25,794 nucleotides of DNA from CALAED01 sp937891035 (GCA_035642125.1 DASQSZ010000463.1:1-25794), one strand, 5' to 3'; shown: positions 8,189-15,850, counted from the stretch's first letter. Program-made: numbers and translations. Notes: a model not told the origin generated them from the letters alone.

Positions 8189-9405
8189 CCGCGGACCGCC
8201 TCGGCATACGCCTGGAGCGTGCGGGCGGCCGCCGCCTGCCAGGAGTGGTGGTCGTGAACGTACCGGCCCGCACGGTCTGCCAGTTCCGGATCCTCCTGTC
8301 CCACCACCCGCGCCAGCGCGGCGGCCAGTTCGGCGGGTTCCCTTGTCGTCGTGCGCAGGCACGCGCCCTCGGCGCTGCCGACCACCGCTTCGTCGAACCC
8401 GGGCCCGACGACGGTCCTGGCCCCCAGCGCCATCGCCTCCAGGGCGACGAAGCCGAACGGCTCGTACGACGACGGGAACGCACAGGCGTCGGCCGCCACC
8501 AGGTGGTCGCGAAGCTCGTCGGTGTCCAGGAACCGCCCGAGCAGGTGCACTCGCTCGGCCAGGCCCAGCCGCGCCACCCGCTCGCGCAGCCTGTCGTCGA
8601 GGGACACGTCCGGCCAGCCGGTACCGGCCAGGACCAAAGCGACGTCGGCGCCGTCGTCCAGCATCCGCCCGACCGCCTCGATCAGCTCGTTCACCCCCTT
8701 GTGCGGGGCGTACCGGCCGGCGAACAGGATCAGCCGACGGCCGTCCGGGATCGAATACAGCGAACGGACCTTGTCCCGTACGGCGGCGCGCTCGGCATCG
8801 TTCGGGCGTTCCATCCGCCACGCCTTCCCGGCGCCGTGTGAAACCACCGCCACGTTGCCGCGGCCGGCCAGGTGCGGGACAGCGGCCACGGTGTTGGCGG
8901 ACGGAATCATGATCAGCCGGGCTCGCCGGGTCAGTGCCCGGCTCAGCACCCGGCCGAGCGCGGCGACCGCGCCCCGGCTGCCGGCGCCCAGAAAGATCTC
9001 GGCGGAGTGCACGTGGTAGCAGACCGGCATCCGGAACAAGACGGCGCAGATCAGGCCGGCCGGCGCGCACATCCAGTCGTGCACCGCGACCAGGTCGACC
9101 CGCCGCCGGGCGTGCAGCCGCCGGGCGTACCAGACACCCACGATGTTCAGCCTGGCGAACTCGACCACCATCCCGAGCAGCCAGCGCGGCCGGGCGGCCC
9201 GCGCCCATGGCCGGGTGGCGAGCACTCGGCGGACCGTCACCTCGCCGTACCGGGACACCCGCGGCAGGGCGCGATGCCGGGACGTGCCCACCAGATGGAC
9301 GTCATCGTCTCGGGTCGCCATGGCGCCGAGCAGTCCCTCGATGTAGGTGCCGATCCCGCCGTACGGGTCGGGCGGCGCGTCGGGCGAGATCATGACGATT
9401 CTCAT
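8185..9405 (-). CDS. GT4-family glycosyltransferase (GT-B fold)
   Basis: A 406-aa retaining glycosyltransferase that would move a sugar from a nucleotide donor to a lipid or glycan acceptor on the cytoplasmic face. The N-terminal domain opens with MRIVMISPDAPPDPYGGIGTY, the Gly-rich start typical of GT4 enzymes. The C-terminal donor domain has ILFAGRYAPHKG (227-237) and the E-x7-E motif at E315 and E323 (YEPFGFVALEAMALG). The ATG at 9405 places the glycine loop correctly and follows an AGAAAGG-like ribosome site about 12 bases upstream. A 91-base gap separates it from the prenyltransferase, the widest gap in this cluster. The donor sugar is not predictable. Confidence 0.88.
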   Translation of the reverse strand: MRIVMISPDAPPDPYGGIGTYIEGLLGAMATRDDDVHLVGTSRHRALPRVSRYGEVTVRRVLATRPWARAARPRWLLGMVVEFARLNIVGVWYARRLHARRRVDLVAVHDWMCAPAGLICAVLFRMPVCYHVHSAEIFLGAGSRGAVAALGRVLSRALTRRARLIMIPSANTVAAVPHLAGRGNVAVVSHGAGKAWRMERPNDAERAAVRDKVRSLYSIPDGRRLILFAGRYAPHKGVNELIEAVGRMLDDGADVALVLAGTGWPDVSLDDRLRERVARLGLAERVHLLGRFLDTDELRDHLVAADACAFPSSYEPFGFVALEAMALGARTVVGPGFDEAVVGSAEGACLRTTTREPAELAAALARVVGQEDPELADRAGRYVHDHHSWQAAAARTLQAYAEAVRG

Positions 9406-9496
9406 GCCGTCGTACCTTTCTGAGCGTGTTTTCGCTCGTCATGCGGGATCCGTCGGGCGGGATCCGGGCGGCTGGCGATGGTCGCGGTCGCGAACC

Positions 9497-10516
9497 TCAC
9501 AGCAACGGCCCGGCGGCCAGGCAGGTCAGCCACAGCACGCCGGTGATCACGAGTGGCGCGTCCGTGAGCACGTCCCGGCCCGGCTCCTCGCCGCCGCGGT
9601 GCACCGCGACCAACTGCTGGTAACGGCACAGGGCGAAGACGGCGAAGGGCACGGTGACGACGGCCAGCACGGCGGCGTGCGGATGCGGCGCGGAGAGGAC
9701 GAACAGTTCGTAACTGATCAGTGTGGCCGCCAGCAGCACGGTCATCAGCTGGTCGAGCAGGGGGACCGAGTACCCGGTGAGAGCGCGCCGCTGAGCGGCC
9801 GCCAGTCCCGCGCCGTTCGCGGTCGCCAGCTCCTGCCGGCGCTTGCCGAGCGACATCAGCAGGCAGGCGCAGTAAACACAGATGATCAGGGCGGGGTTGA
9901 ACGGCGCCGCCACCGCAAGACAGCCCGCCACGGCCCGCAGGACGAACCCGACCGCCACCACGCTGACATCGACCAGTGGATAGTGCTTCAACGCCAGGCA
10001 GTAGGCCAGGTTGAGCACCACATACCCGGCGACGGCGGCACGTACCGACATGGGGGCCAGCGCTCCCGAGATCGCCAGCGTTCCCAGACAGCCGGCGCTC
10101 AGCAACAGCGCGCCGAGTGGACCGACCTGTCCGCTGGCCAACGGCCGATGACGTTTGACCGGGTGCAGCCGATCCTGCCTGCGGTCGAGCCAGTCGTTGA
10201 GGATGTAGACCGCGGCGGAGGCCGCGGTGAACGTGATCAGCGTGGCCAGTGCCCCCGCCGCGTTGCGCACGAGCGCCGCCGGGGCCACGGCCAGCGGGAC
10301 GACGAGCACGAAGACGTTCTTCACCCATTGGTGCGGGCGCAGCAGCGCCAGCGGTGCCGGTAGCCGGGATCGTGGTGGCTTGGCGTCCACGGCGTCCACG
10401 GCGTCCGCGGCGTCCGCCGGCCCCGCCAGGTCCTTCAGGAGCGGACCCGGCGACCCGCTGATGACGGCGGCGGCGCCGCCCTGATCGCCCACGGTGTTCG
10501 CCTGCGGCCGCCTCAC
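9497..10516 (-). CDS. UbiA-family prenyltransferase, decaprenyl-phosphate phosphoribosyltransferase type
   Basis: A 339-aa polytopic membrane enzyme. The first Asp-rich motif is N107-D-x-x-D111-x-x-x-D115 followed by HPVKRHRP (118-125). The RPHQWVKN segment (60-67) precedes it, and LKHYPLVDVSVVAVGFVLRAVAG (in pieces, 175-198) and GKRRQE (224-229) follow. This combination is characteristic of the Rv3806c/DPPR-synthase branch, which joins phosphoribose pyrophosphate to polyprenyl phosphate, rather than of quinone or haem prenyltransferases. The first about 50 residues are a low-complexity ADAADAVDAVDA extension, so the real start may be further in. The GTG at 10516 is kept because it overlaps the upstream glycosyltransferase stop by 4 bases. 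The ribose-phosphate activity is inferred by family. Confidence 0.85.
   Translation of the reverse strand: MRRPQANTVGDQGGAAAVISGSPGPLLKDLAGPADAADAVDAVDAKPPRSRLPAPLALLRPHQWVKNVFVLVVPLAVAPAALVRNAAGALATLITFTAASAAVYILNDWLDRRQDRLHPVKRHRPLASGQVGPLGALLLSAGCLGTLAISGALAPMSVRAAVAGYVVLNLAYCLALKHYPLVDVSVVAVGFVLRAVAGCLAVAAPFNPALIICVYCACLLMSLGKRRQELATANGAGLAAAQRRALTGYSVPLLDQLMTVLLAATLISYELFVLSAPHPHAAVLAVVTVPFAVFALCRYQQLVAVHRGGEEPGRDVLTDAPLVITGVLWLTCLAAGPLL
10382..10417 (-). repeat. 9-base tandem repeat in the prenyltransferase N-terminus
   Basis: Four 9-base units (GGCGTCCAC, GGCGTCCAC, GGCGTCCGC, GGCGTCCGC on the plus strand) encode the DA-rich stretch of the N-terminal extension. The unit preserves reading frame. 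Confidence 0.85.
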
Positions 10517-11673
10517 GGCCGGCCGCCTTTCAGGAGCCGGCGGAACGCCTCTTCGTGCGCGTCGAGGAAGGCCTCGCCGCCGAAGAGCTTCGTGGCCGCC
10601 TCCCGCCCCACCTGCCGGTCTTCGGCGGGCAGCCCGGCCATCTCAAGCAGCGCCGCACGCAACGCCGCCGGGTCCCTCGGCGGGACCAGCCGCCCAAAGC
10701 CGGTGGCCGTCACGGGGTACCGGGAACCGGGCAGGTCTGTGCTCACCGGTGGGACGCCGGCCATCATCGCCTCGACCTGGACGATGCCGAACGACTCCGA
10801 GATCGAGGGCAGGGCGAAGACGTCGATCGACGCGTAGAAGTCTCTTAACGCCTCGCCACGCAGCAGCCCCGTGAAGCGGATGCGCGGATCGTCGCCGGCC
10901 TCCGCACGCAGCTGGGCGATGTTGCTGCCGCCCGCCACGGTCGTGTAGTCGCCCGCGATCAGCAGGCGGGCCCGGGGGTCGTCGAGAGAGCGGAAGGCCC
11001 TGATGAGGTATTCGATGCCCTTGTCCACGGTGATCCGGCCCAGGAAGCCGATGTGCAGCCCCTCTCCGTCGCGGAGCCGGGGCGCGCCGCCGTTCCGGTC
11101 AACGCACGGCGACGGGATGGGCAGCAGCCGGCGGCGCCGGATCGTCGGCCAGAGGCGGGACCCGCGTGCCTGGTCCTCGCTGTTCGTGATGACCAGGTCG
11201 GCCTTCCGTATGGCCGCCTTGCAGACCTGGTCGACGGCCCACATCCCGAAGCGGTTGATCGGGTTGTCGGGCAGGAACACGTCGATGTGGTGCGTGACCA
11301 CCAGCCGGGCGCCTCCCTTGAAAGCGGCGACCAGGGCGGCCTCGGGGTTGGGCGAATGGATGTGCACGATGTCCGAGCGCGCCGCGAGACGTCTGGCCAG
11401 CAGGGGAAGCCGCGGGCTGACAAAGCCCCTGCTCAGCCGGGCGAGGACCGGTGCCCTGAAGACGTGGACGCCGTTGATGACTTCGTGGCGGGGAAGCCCG
11501 GGATCGTGCCGGGCGCAGACCACCGCGATCCGCCAGCCGCGGGCGGCGAGCCCCTCGGCGATCAGCCGCGCCGCCTCCGTCAGACCACTGACGTACGGGG
11601 TGTAGTAGTCGAGCATCACCGTCACGTGAAACCTGTCGGGTTGCGGCACGGTGCGTCCCTTCCTGTGTCTCAT
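10513..11673 (-). CDS. GT4-family glycosyltransferase (GT-B fold)
   Basis: A 386-aa glycosyltransferase, distinct from the other GT4 of the cluster. It starts with a short basic tail, then VTVMLDYYTPYVSGLTEAAR (17-36), the acceptor-domain glycine-loop region. HIHSPNPEAAL (104-114) is the usual 'D-x-V-H-x-H' neighbourhood. The donor domain has LGRITVDKGIEYLI (211-224) and E-x7-E at E293 and E301 (SESFGIVQVEAMMAG), as in GT4 mannosyl- and glucosyltransferases. The ATG start overlaps the EEP-domain gene's stop by 4 bases, and its own stop overlaps the prenyltransferase start by 4 bases, so it is tightly coupled. Donor and acceptor are unknown. Confidence 0.88.
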   Translation of the reverse strand: MRHRKGRTVPQPDRFHVTVMLDYYTPYVSGLTEAARLIAEGLAARGWRIAVVCARHDPGLPRHEVINGVHVFRAPVLARLSRGFVSPRLPLLARRLAARSDIVHIHSPNPEAALVAAFKGGARLVVTHHIDVFLPDNPINRFGMWAVDQVCKAAIRKADLVITNSEDQARGSRLWPTIRRRRLLPIPSPCVDRNGGAPRLRDGEGLHIGFLGRITVDKGIEYLIRAFRSLDDPRARLLIAGDYTTVAGGSNIAQLRAEAGDDPRIRFTGLLRGEALRDFYASIDVFALPSISESFGIVQVEAMMAGVPPVSTDLPGSRYPVTATGFGRLVPPRDPAALRAALLEMAGLPAEDRQVGREAATKLFGGEAFLDAHEEAFRRLLKGGRP

Positions 11674-12812
11674 GAGGGTGCTTGGGGTGCGGAGCCCGCC
11701 GGCGGCGGGACGACGACGCGGATCTCCTGGGCCGCGTGGTCGGAGAAGGCGGCGCCGCCGCCGAAGCGGTAGCCGGGGACGGCCAGGTCGCCGGTGGTGA
11801 ACAGCCAGTCAAGGCGCCACAGCCGGGGCAGCGGGTAGTCGGAGACCGGCCACGAGCGAGGGGGAAGCACGGAGCCCGCGGGGCTGTGCGTGACCGCCCC
11901 GGCTCCGAGGGAGGACAGCTTCATCCAGGGCGTGTTGAAGTCGCCGGCCACCACGGCGGGGTGGGGGTTGCCGGCCAGATCGGCGCGCAGCCTGCGCAAC
12001 TCGCCGGTCCACCAGACGCCGTGGTCCTTGAGGAACCGGTAGGACCGGCCGCTCAACGGATTGCCGATGTAGAAGGGCACCGGCAGGTGCACGTTGTAGA
12101 AGGAGACCGTGCGCCCGCCGACCCGGAGGTCGGTGCGCTGGGTCTTCGCCCCCTTCCAGTACCAGTCAGTGCCCGTGCCGGGGACTCGGCTGTGGTGGTC
12201 GGCGACCACCGGCAGCCGGGACAGCGTGAGCAACTCGCCCTCCACCGACAGCCGGTACCCGGGGAACTCCGCGCGCAGCCGGGCCGAGTCGTCGACGCGG
12301 ATCGGCTGGTCCTCGCGCCGGTGCGGGCCCTCGTTCCAGTACAGGTATTCCTGCAGGAGGTACACGTCGGCGTCCTGCCGGCGCAGGAAGGCGTAGAAGG
12401 CGTCCTTGTCGTCGGACATCTGCCAGTAGTCCGTGGACCAGGCGAAGACCTTGACCTCCGTACCCCGGGTGTCGCCGGCGGCGCCGTTCGTCCATCCGGG
12501 GCCGTAGCCGGCCAGATGAGCCCCGGCCAGCAGCAAGGCGACCAGGACCACCGAGAGCCGGCGGCGCACCGGCCGCGCGAGCGGCGTGACGACGAGCAGC
12601 AGGAGCGGCACCGCGATCAGGGCCGGCGCCGGGGTGGCGGCGAAGACGGACCACGGCCACCAGCGGCCGGTGAACGCGATGTGCAGGACGAGGAACAGCG
12701 TCCAGGCCGCCGTGCCCGCCACCAGCAGCCGCGTTCCCAGACACCAGCGGCCGGTTGTCGCCCTCCGATGCGAATCGTCCCGGACGATGTCCGGAGTTTC
12801 CGTCGGGGCCAT
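11670..12812 (-). CDS. Membrane-anchored endonuclease/exonuclease/phosphatase (EEP) fold protein
   Basis: 380 aa. Three N-terminal helices (about 28-48, 55-78, 85-103) are followed by a single EEP-fold domain. By the positive-inside rule (RDDSHRRATTGR and RPVRRR cytoplasmic) the C-terminal domain lies outside the membrane. The metal and catalytic motifs of the family are present: E155 (LLQEY), N240-x-H242 (YNVHLP), G-D291-F-N293 (AGDFNTPW), D336 (RLDWLF) and S-D358-H359 at the end. The family includes nucleases, sphingomyelinases and inositol-polyphosphate 5-phosphatases. In a polyprenyl-sugar cluster a phosphomonoesterase or phosphodiesterase role is more likely than DNA cleavage, but that is inference. 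The start lies 1 base after the SDR stop. The 3' end overlaps the GT4 start by 4 bases. Confidence 0.85.
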   Translation of the reverse strand: MAPTETPDIVRDDSHRRATTGRWCLGTRLLVAGTAAWTLFLVLHIAFTGRWWPWSVFAATPAPALIAVPLLLLVVTPLARPVRRRLSVVLVALLLAGAHLAGYGPGWTNGAAGDTRGTEVKVFAWSTDYWQMSDDKDAFYAFLRRQDADVYLLQEYLYWNEGPHRREDQPIRVDDSARLRAEFPGYRLSVEGELLTLSRLPVVADHHSRVPGTGTDWYWKGAKTQRTDLRVGGRTVSFYNVHLPVPFYIGNPLSGRSYRFLKDHGVWWTGELRRLRADLAGNPHPAVVAGDFNTPWMKLSSLGAGAVTHSPAGSVLPPRSWPVSDYPLPRLWRLDWLFTTGDLAVPGYRFGGGAAFSDHAAQEIRVVVPPPAGSAPQAPS

Positions 12813-12813
12813 G

Positions 12814-13953
12814 TCAGAAGAACACCTTCGCCAGTCCGAGGACGCCCTGCCGCCAGGGGTCCCGGCTGGTCCGGCCGTCGCCCTTGCCCGGGCGGCCGCC
12901 CCCGCCCGCCGGGTCGGGTGCGGTCGTCGCCCGCCGCGTGCGCCACCAGTCGTAGGTCCGCAAAATGGCGTCCCGGTTGGACATCCGGGGCCGGAAGCCA
13001 AGCCGTTCGCGCGCCTTGTCGACGCTGACGTAGGAATCGGCGAGCAGTTTGGACAGCAGCCGGCCGTACACGGGCGAAAGACCCGTCCGCTCCAGGGTGC
13101 GCAGGACCGCGACCGCGGGTCGGCCCGGCAGCGCTATCACCCGTTTGCCGTGCCCCGCCGCGTCCAGCACGGACTGGAAGTCCTCCCGCAGGGTGCCGAA
13201 CTCGGCGGCGCCGATGTTGTAGGTGTCGCAGGCCACCTCGGCGGGGGCACGCAGCACCGCCGACACCGCGTCAACGAGGTCATCGAGCGCCAGCATCTGG
13301 ATGCGCACGTCGCCCTTGCCGAGCACGGGAAAGTGCCTGCCCTCCTCGGCCCACTGGAAGAGCATGTCGAACAAACCCATCCGTCCCGGGCCCAGGAAGG
13401 TCTTGGGACGCAGCACCGGCACGCACATCCCCTCCGCCCGGAACCGCTCGGCGACCCGTTCCGCCTCCGCCTTGGCGCGGCTGTAGGGATCGACGGGCTC
13501 GTGCGGGTGGTCCTCGGGCGTGGGCACCTGCCTGGGCAATCCGTAGACGGCGGTCGAGGAGATGTGCACCACGGTGGGCACGGCGGCGGCACGGGCCGCC
13601 GTCAGCACGGATGTGGTGCCGTCGACGATGATCGACCTGATGTCCGCCACGGGGTAGCTGGGGAGCGCGGAGGCGCAGTGAACCACGGCGTCGGCGCCGG
13701 CGAACGCCTGGGCCAGGGCTCCCGAATCACGGATGTCCCCGGTGACCGGCCGCACTCCTGGCCTGGCCGGCACCGGCCGCAGGTCGAACGCGCTGACCTG
13801 GCCGCCCGCCCGGAGCAGGCGGTCCACCAGGTGGGTGCCGAGCACGCCGGCGGCACCGGTGACGGCGACGCGGGCGGGCAGGGCGGTCCCGGCCGGGTAC
13901 GGCGGCTCGTGTGGGAGCTCGTGCGGAAGCTCGTGCGGGGCCTTGGTCACCAT
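12814..13953 (-). CDS. NAD-dependent epimerase/dehydratase (extended SDR)
   Basis: A 379-aa extended short-chain dehydrogenase acting on an activated or lipid-linked sugar. The Rossmann dinucleotide loop is G33-A-A-G36-V-L-G39. The active-site region shows SST134AVYG, with Y157-x-x-x-K161 in DPYSRAK. About 120 residues after that carry the substrate-binding part (RPKTFLGPGRMGLF). The C-terminal about 50 residues are Gly/Arg-rich and poorly conserved in look. The N-terminus before the Rossmann fold is a HELP repeat. The ATG at 13953 overlaps the aminotransferase stop by 7 bases. A longer upstream frame inside the aminotransferase gene was rejected. The exact reaction (4-epimerase, 4,6-dehydratase, 2-epimerase or reductase) cannot be told from the motifs. 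Confidence 0.87.
   Translation of the reverse strand: MVTKAPHELPHELPHEPPYPAGTALPARVAVTGAAGVLGTHLVDRLLRAGGQVSAFDLRPVPARPGVRPVTGDIRDSGALAQAFAGADAVVHCASALPSYPVADIRSIIVDGTTSVLTAARAAAVPTVVHISSTAVYGLPRQVPTPEDHPHEPVDPYSRAKAEAERVAERFRAEGMCVPVLRPKTFLGPGRMGLFDMLFQWAEEGRHFPVLGKGDVRIQMLALDDLVDAVSAVLRAPAEVACDTYNIGAAEFGTLREDFQSVLDAAGHGKRVIALPGRPAVAVLRTLERTGLSPVYGRLLSKLLADSYVSVDKARERLGFRPRMSNRDAILRTYDWWRTRRATTAPDPAGGGGRPGKGDGRTSRDPWRQGVLGLAKVFF
13905..13940 (-). repeat. 12-base tandem repeat coding PHEL-PHEL-PHEP
   Basis: Three 12-base units (GCTCGTGTGGGA, GCTCGTGCGGAA, GCTCGTGCGGGG on the plus strand) lie immediately after the SDR start codon. They encode an in-frame leader ahead of the Rossmann fold and are not part of the catalytic domain. 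Confidence 0.88.
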
Positions 13954-15374
13954 GTGCTCACCCGCTCCCGGATGAAGCGGCCGAGCAGCCGGTTCATGCC
14001 CTTGTCGAGGGTGGCCTCCAGGGCGTACAAGAACCGCTCGGCCTCTTCGGGACCGGCCACCAGGGGCGGGCTCACCACCAGCGGACTGCGGCCGTTGAGC
14101 GTGTTGTAGGTGTAGATGTCGTGGTCGCGGTAGAGCGCGTTGATGACGGCCGCGGTGATGATCTTCGTACGGATCAGCGGGTCTTTGGCCATATCGCCCA
14201 CCGGCAGCCTGCCGACGAGGTCCAGTGCCTTGGGCCCGCCGGACAGGAAGACCCCGAAGAGCGCTCCGGCGCCGCGCACGTCGGCGATCAGGTTCGGATG
14301 GGTCTTTTGGATGCGCTCGAGACCCGGCCGAAGCACCGCTTCGAGGGCGCGGGCCCGTGCCGGATAATCGTCGTCGACCGCTATGGAAATCGCCTCGATC
14401 GCCGTCGCGGCCTCCTCGCCGAAGCCGTAGTACGTCGTACTCGTGCTCTGCATCATGGCGTCCGTCATGTTGTCGTACGCCTTGCGGAATATCGGCTCGC
14501 GCGCAACATAGGCGGAAATGGAGGACTTTCCGCCGCCGAACGACTTCGAGGTCGTCACCACGTCCGGCACCAGGCCCTCGTACCGGGTGAAATAGAACAT
14601 GCTGCCGGTCTTGCCCCACCCGGTATAGATTTCGTCGAAGATCAGTACGATGTCCTCGGCCGTGCACAATTCGCGCAGCTCTCGCAGGAATTCCTCAGAG
14701 CACCAGCGCATCGTGGATGCGCTGAACGGTTCGATGAGAAGTGCGTACACGTCGCAGCGCCCGCGCGCGTCCCGCGCTTGCGCGACGACCCGGCGAACCG
14801 AGTCGATATCGTCGTACCCGAACGTGCGGATACCGGGAATGGTGGGGAACTCAAAGGCACTTCGCCCGCCACCGGTGAGCCCGCCGGAACCGAGCAGTTT
14901 GCCGTGAAAGCTGCTGTCCGCCCGCAGGATCTGCTGCCGTCCGCCCTGGTGGTACTTGTACGCCAGTTTGACCGCGCCTTCGACCGCCTCGGCCCCGGAG
15001 TTCGGCAGGAACGAACGGTTCAGGTCGCCCGGGAGAACCGCCGCCAGATTATGGCTTAACGCGGCGAGGTAGGGCGAGAAATAGGTCTTGTGCACCTCCA
15101 TCCGCCGCTGTTCTTGGAAGCGCCGGCGGGCGGCGATGATACGCGGGTGGTTGTGCCCGTGGTTGAGCACGCCGACCCCGCCGGTGAAGTCCAGGATCTT
15201 GCGGCCGTCCCGCGTGTGAACGTAGGCGCCCTCGGCGTGGTCGACCAGCTCCCGGCCGAAGCCGAAGGAGGTCATCAGCCGGACCTGGCTCTTGTTGATG
15301 TACGTGCGGTAAAGCTCGTGCACGTCATCGACGTCCAGTTTCTCGGCCTCTTCCAGGCTAATGAGATGTGCCAT
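13947..15374 (-). CDS. Class III PLP-dependent aminotransferase
   Basis: 475 aa, fold-type I, class III aminotransferase of the omega-amino-acid/ornithine/GABA type, transferring an amino group to a ketone or aldehyde. It has the small-domain opening (DGRKILDFTGGVGVLNHGHNHP), the phosphate-binding 'NSGAEAVEGAVKLA' region, D247 of FDEIYTGWGKTG (pyridine nitrogen contact) and Schiff-base lysine K277 (TTSKSFGGG). The ATG at 15374 is preferred over one 42 bases upstream because GGGAGAG (15379-15385) sits just ahead of it. It is the first gene of the cluster. Sugar aminotransferases of glycan clusters are usually DegT/DnrJ type, so a class III enzyme here is unusual. The substrate is unknown. Confidence 0.9.
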   Translation of the reverse strand: MAHLISLEEAEKLDVDDVHELYRTYINKSQVRLMTSFGFGRELVDHAEGAYVHTRDGRKILDFTGGVGVLNHGHNHPRIIAARRRFQEQRRMEVHKTYFSPYLAALSHNLAAVLPGDLNRSFLPNSGAEAVEGAVKLAYKYHQGGRQQILRADSSFHGKLLGSGGLTGGGRSAFEFPTIPGIRTFGYDDIDSVRRVVAQARDARGRCDVYALLIEPFSASTMRWCSEEFLRELRELCTAEDIVLIFDEIYTGWGKTGSMFYFTRYEGLVPDVVTTSKSFGGGKSSISAYVAREPIFRKAYDNMTDAMMQSTSTTYYGFGEEAATAIEAISIAVDDDYPARARALEAVLRPGLERIQKTHPNLIADVRGAGALFGVFLSGGPKALDLVGRLPVGDMAKDPLIRTKIITAAVINALYRDHDIYTYNTLNGRSPLVVSPPLVAGPEEAERFLYALEATLDKGMNRLLGRFIRERVSTW

Positions 15375-15378
15375 CGAT

Positions 15379-15385
15379 CTCTCCC
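15379..15385 (-). promoter_or_regulatory. Ribosome binding site deciding the aminotransferase start
   Basis: GGGAGAG on the minus strand, 4 bases before the ATG at 15374. It favours this start over the in-frame ATG at 15416, which has no comparable site. Confidence 0.7.
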
Positions 15386-15495
15386 ATCTGCCACAACTGC
15401 CCGCCGGCCGGGGCACGACGGCTCGATAAATCCCCCCGTGCGATTTGTTCGCTAAGTCTCAATAAGTGCAGGTGCGCCGATTCAGCGGGCCCTTC

Positions 15496-15524
15496 TCTAT
15501 ACATTTCGGGACGGTCGTTTTGAA
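15496..15524 (-). promoter_or_regulatory. Candidate sigma-70-type promoter for the glycoconjugate operon
   Basis: On the minus strand TTCAAA (15519-15524) and TATAGA (15496-15501) are separated by exactly 17 bases. Transcription would begin near 15489, giving a leader of about 115 bases before the aminotransferase. This is inferred from spacing and consensus only. Confidence 0.4.
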
Positions 15525-15528
15525 CGAC
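15514..15528. promoter_or_regulatory. Candidate operator GTCGTT-TTG-AACGAC overlapping the -35 box
   Basis: Perfect 6-base inverted repeat with a 3-base centre. It covers the -35 box of the candidate leftward promoter, where a bound repressor would block RNA polymerase. The binding protein is unknown. Confidence 0.4.
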
Positions 15529-15597
15529 ATACTCAGCATAAGCGGGCCGGGCGCAAGTGGGTCAATAGCAACAATCTGCATAGCCAGAAGATGCCAA

Positions 15598-15646
15598 ATA
15601 TTCGCGCATAATTGCCCGCTTGTCTGCCTATCCCTCGCGCGAATAT
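15598..15646. repeat. 10-base perfect inverted repeat ATATTCGCGC / GCGCGAATAT
   Basis: The arms are 15598-15607 and 15637-15646, separated by 29 bases. The spacer is too long for a tight terminator hairpin; a looped operator pair or a structured leader is possible. No function can be assigned. Confidence 0.75.
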
Positions 15647-15731
15647 ATGAGTTTCGCGCTCACCGTTATCCCGGTGCCGCTGAATCGCCTGGCCGCGCCG
15701 GCGCGCCCCGCCGACCCCACGCCGACCCAAC

Positions 15732-15775
15732 GGGACTCCACGGGGACTCCACGGGGACTCCACGGGGACTCCACG
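15732..15775. repeat. Four tandem copies of an 11-base unit (GGGACTCCACG)
   Basis: Four perfect, contiguous 11-base direct repeats lie 130 bases upstream of furA. The period is close to one helical turn of DNA, so equivalent bases face the same side. It is not a multiple of three, so copy-number change would shift any reading frame, which argues against coding. Confidence 0.93.
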
Positions 15776-15850
15776 GCGACACGCCCGGCGACCGGATCCG
15801 GGCGGGCGTCTCGGCACGAGGGGCGGCCCCCTGGCGGCGCGCCGCTAAGC

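Noticed and set aside
9422..9437. Hairpin GAGCG-TGTTTT-CGCTC between the prenyltransferase and GT4 genes
   Set aside because: A 5-base stem is too weak to call as a terminator or attenuator.
11682..15059. Long plus-strand open frames opposite the EEP, SDR and aminotransferase genes
   Set aside because: They are low-complexity Arg/Gly/Val-rich translations without motifs, while the minus-strand frames carry full catalytic sites.
15732..15775. CRISPR array
   Set aside because: The units are 11 bases and contiguous, without spacers, and no cas gene is present.
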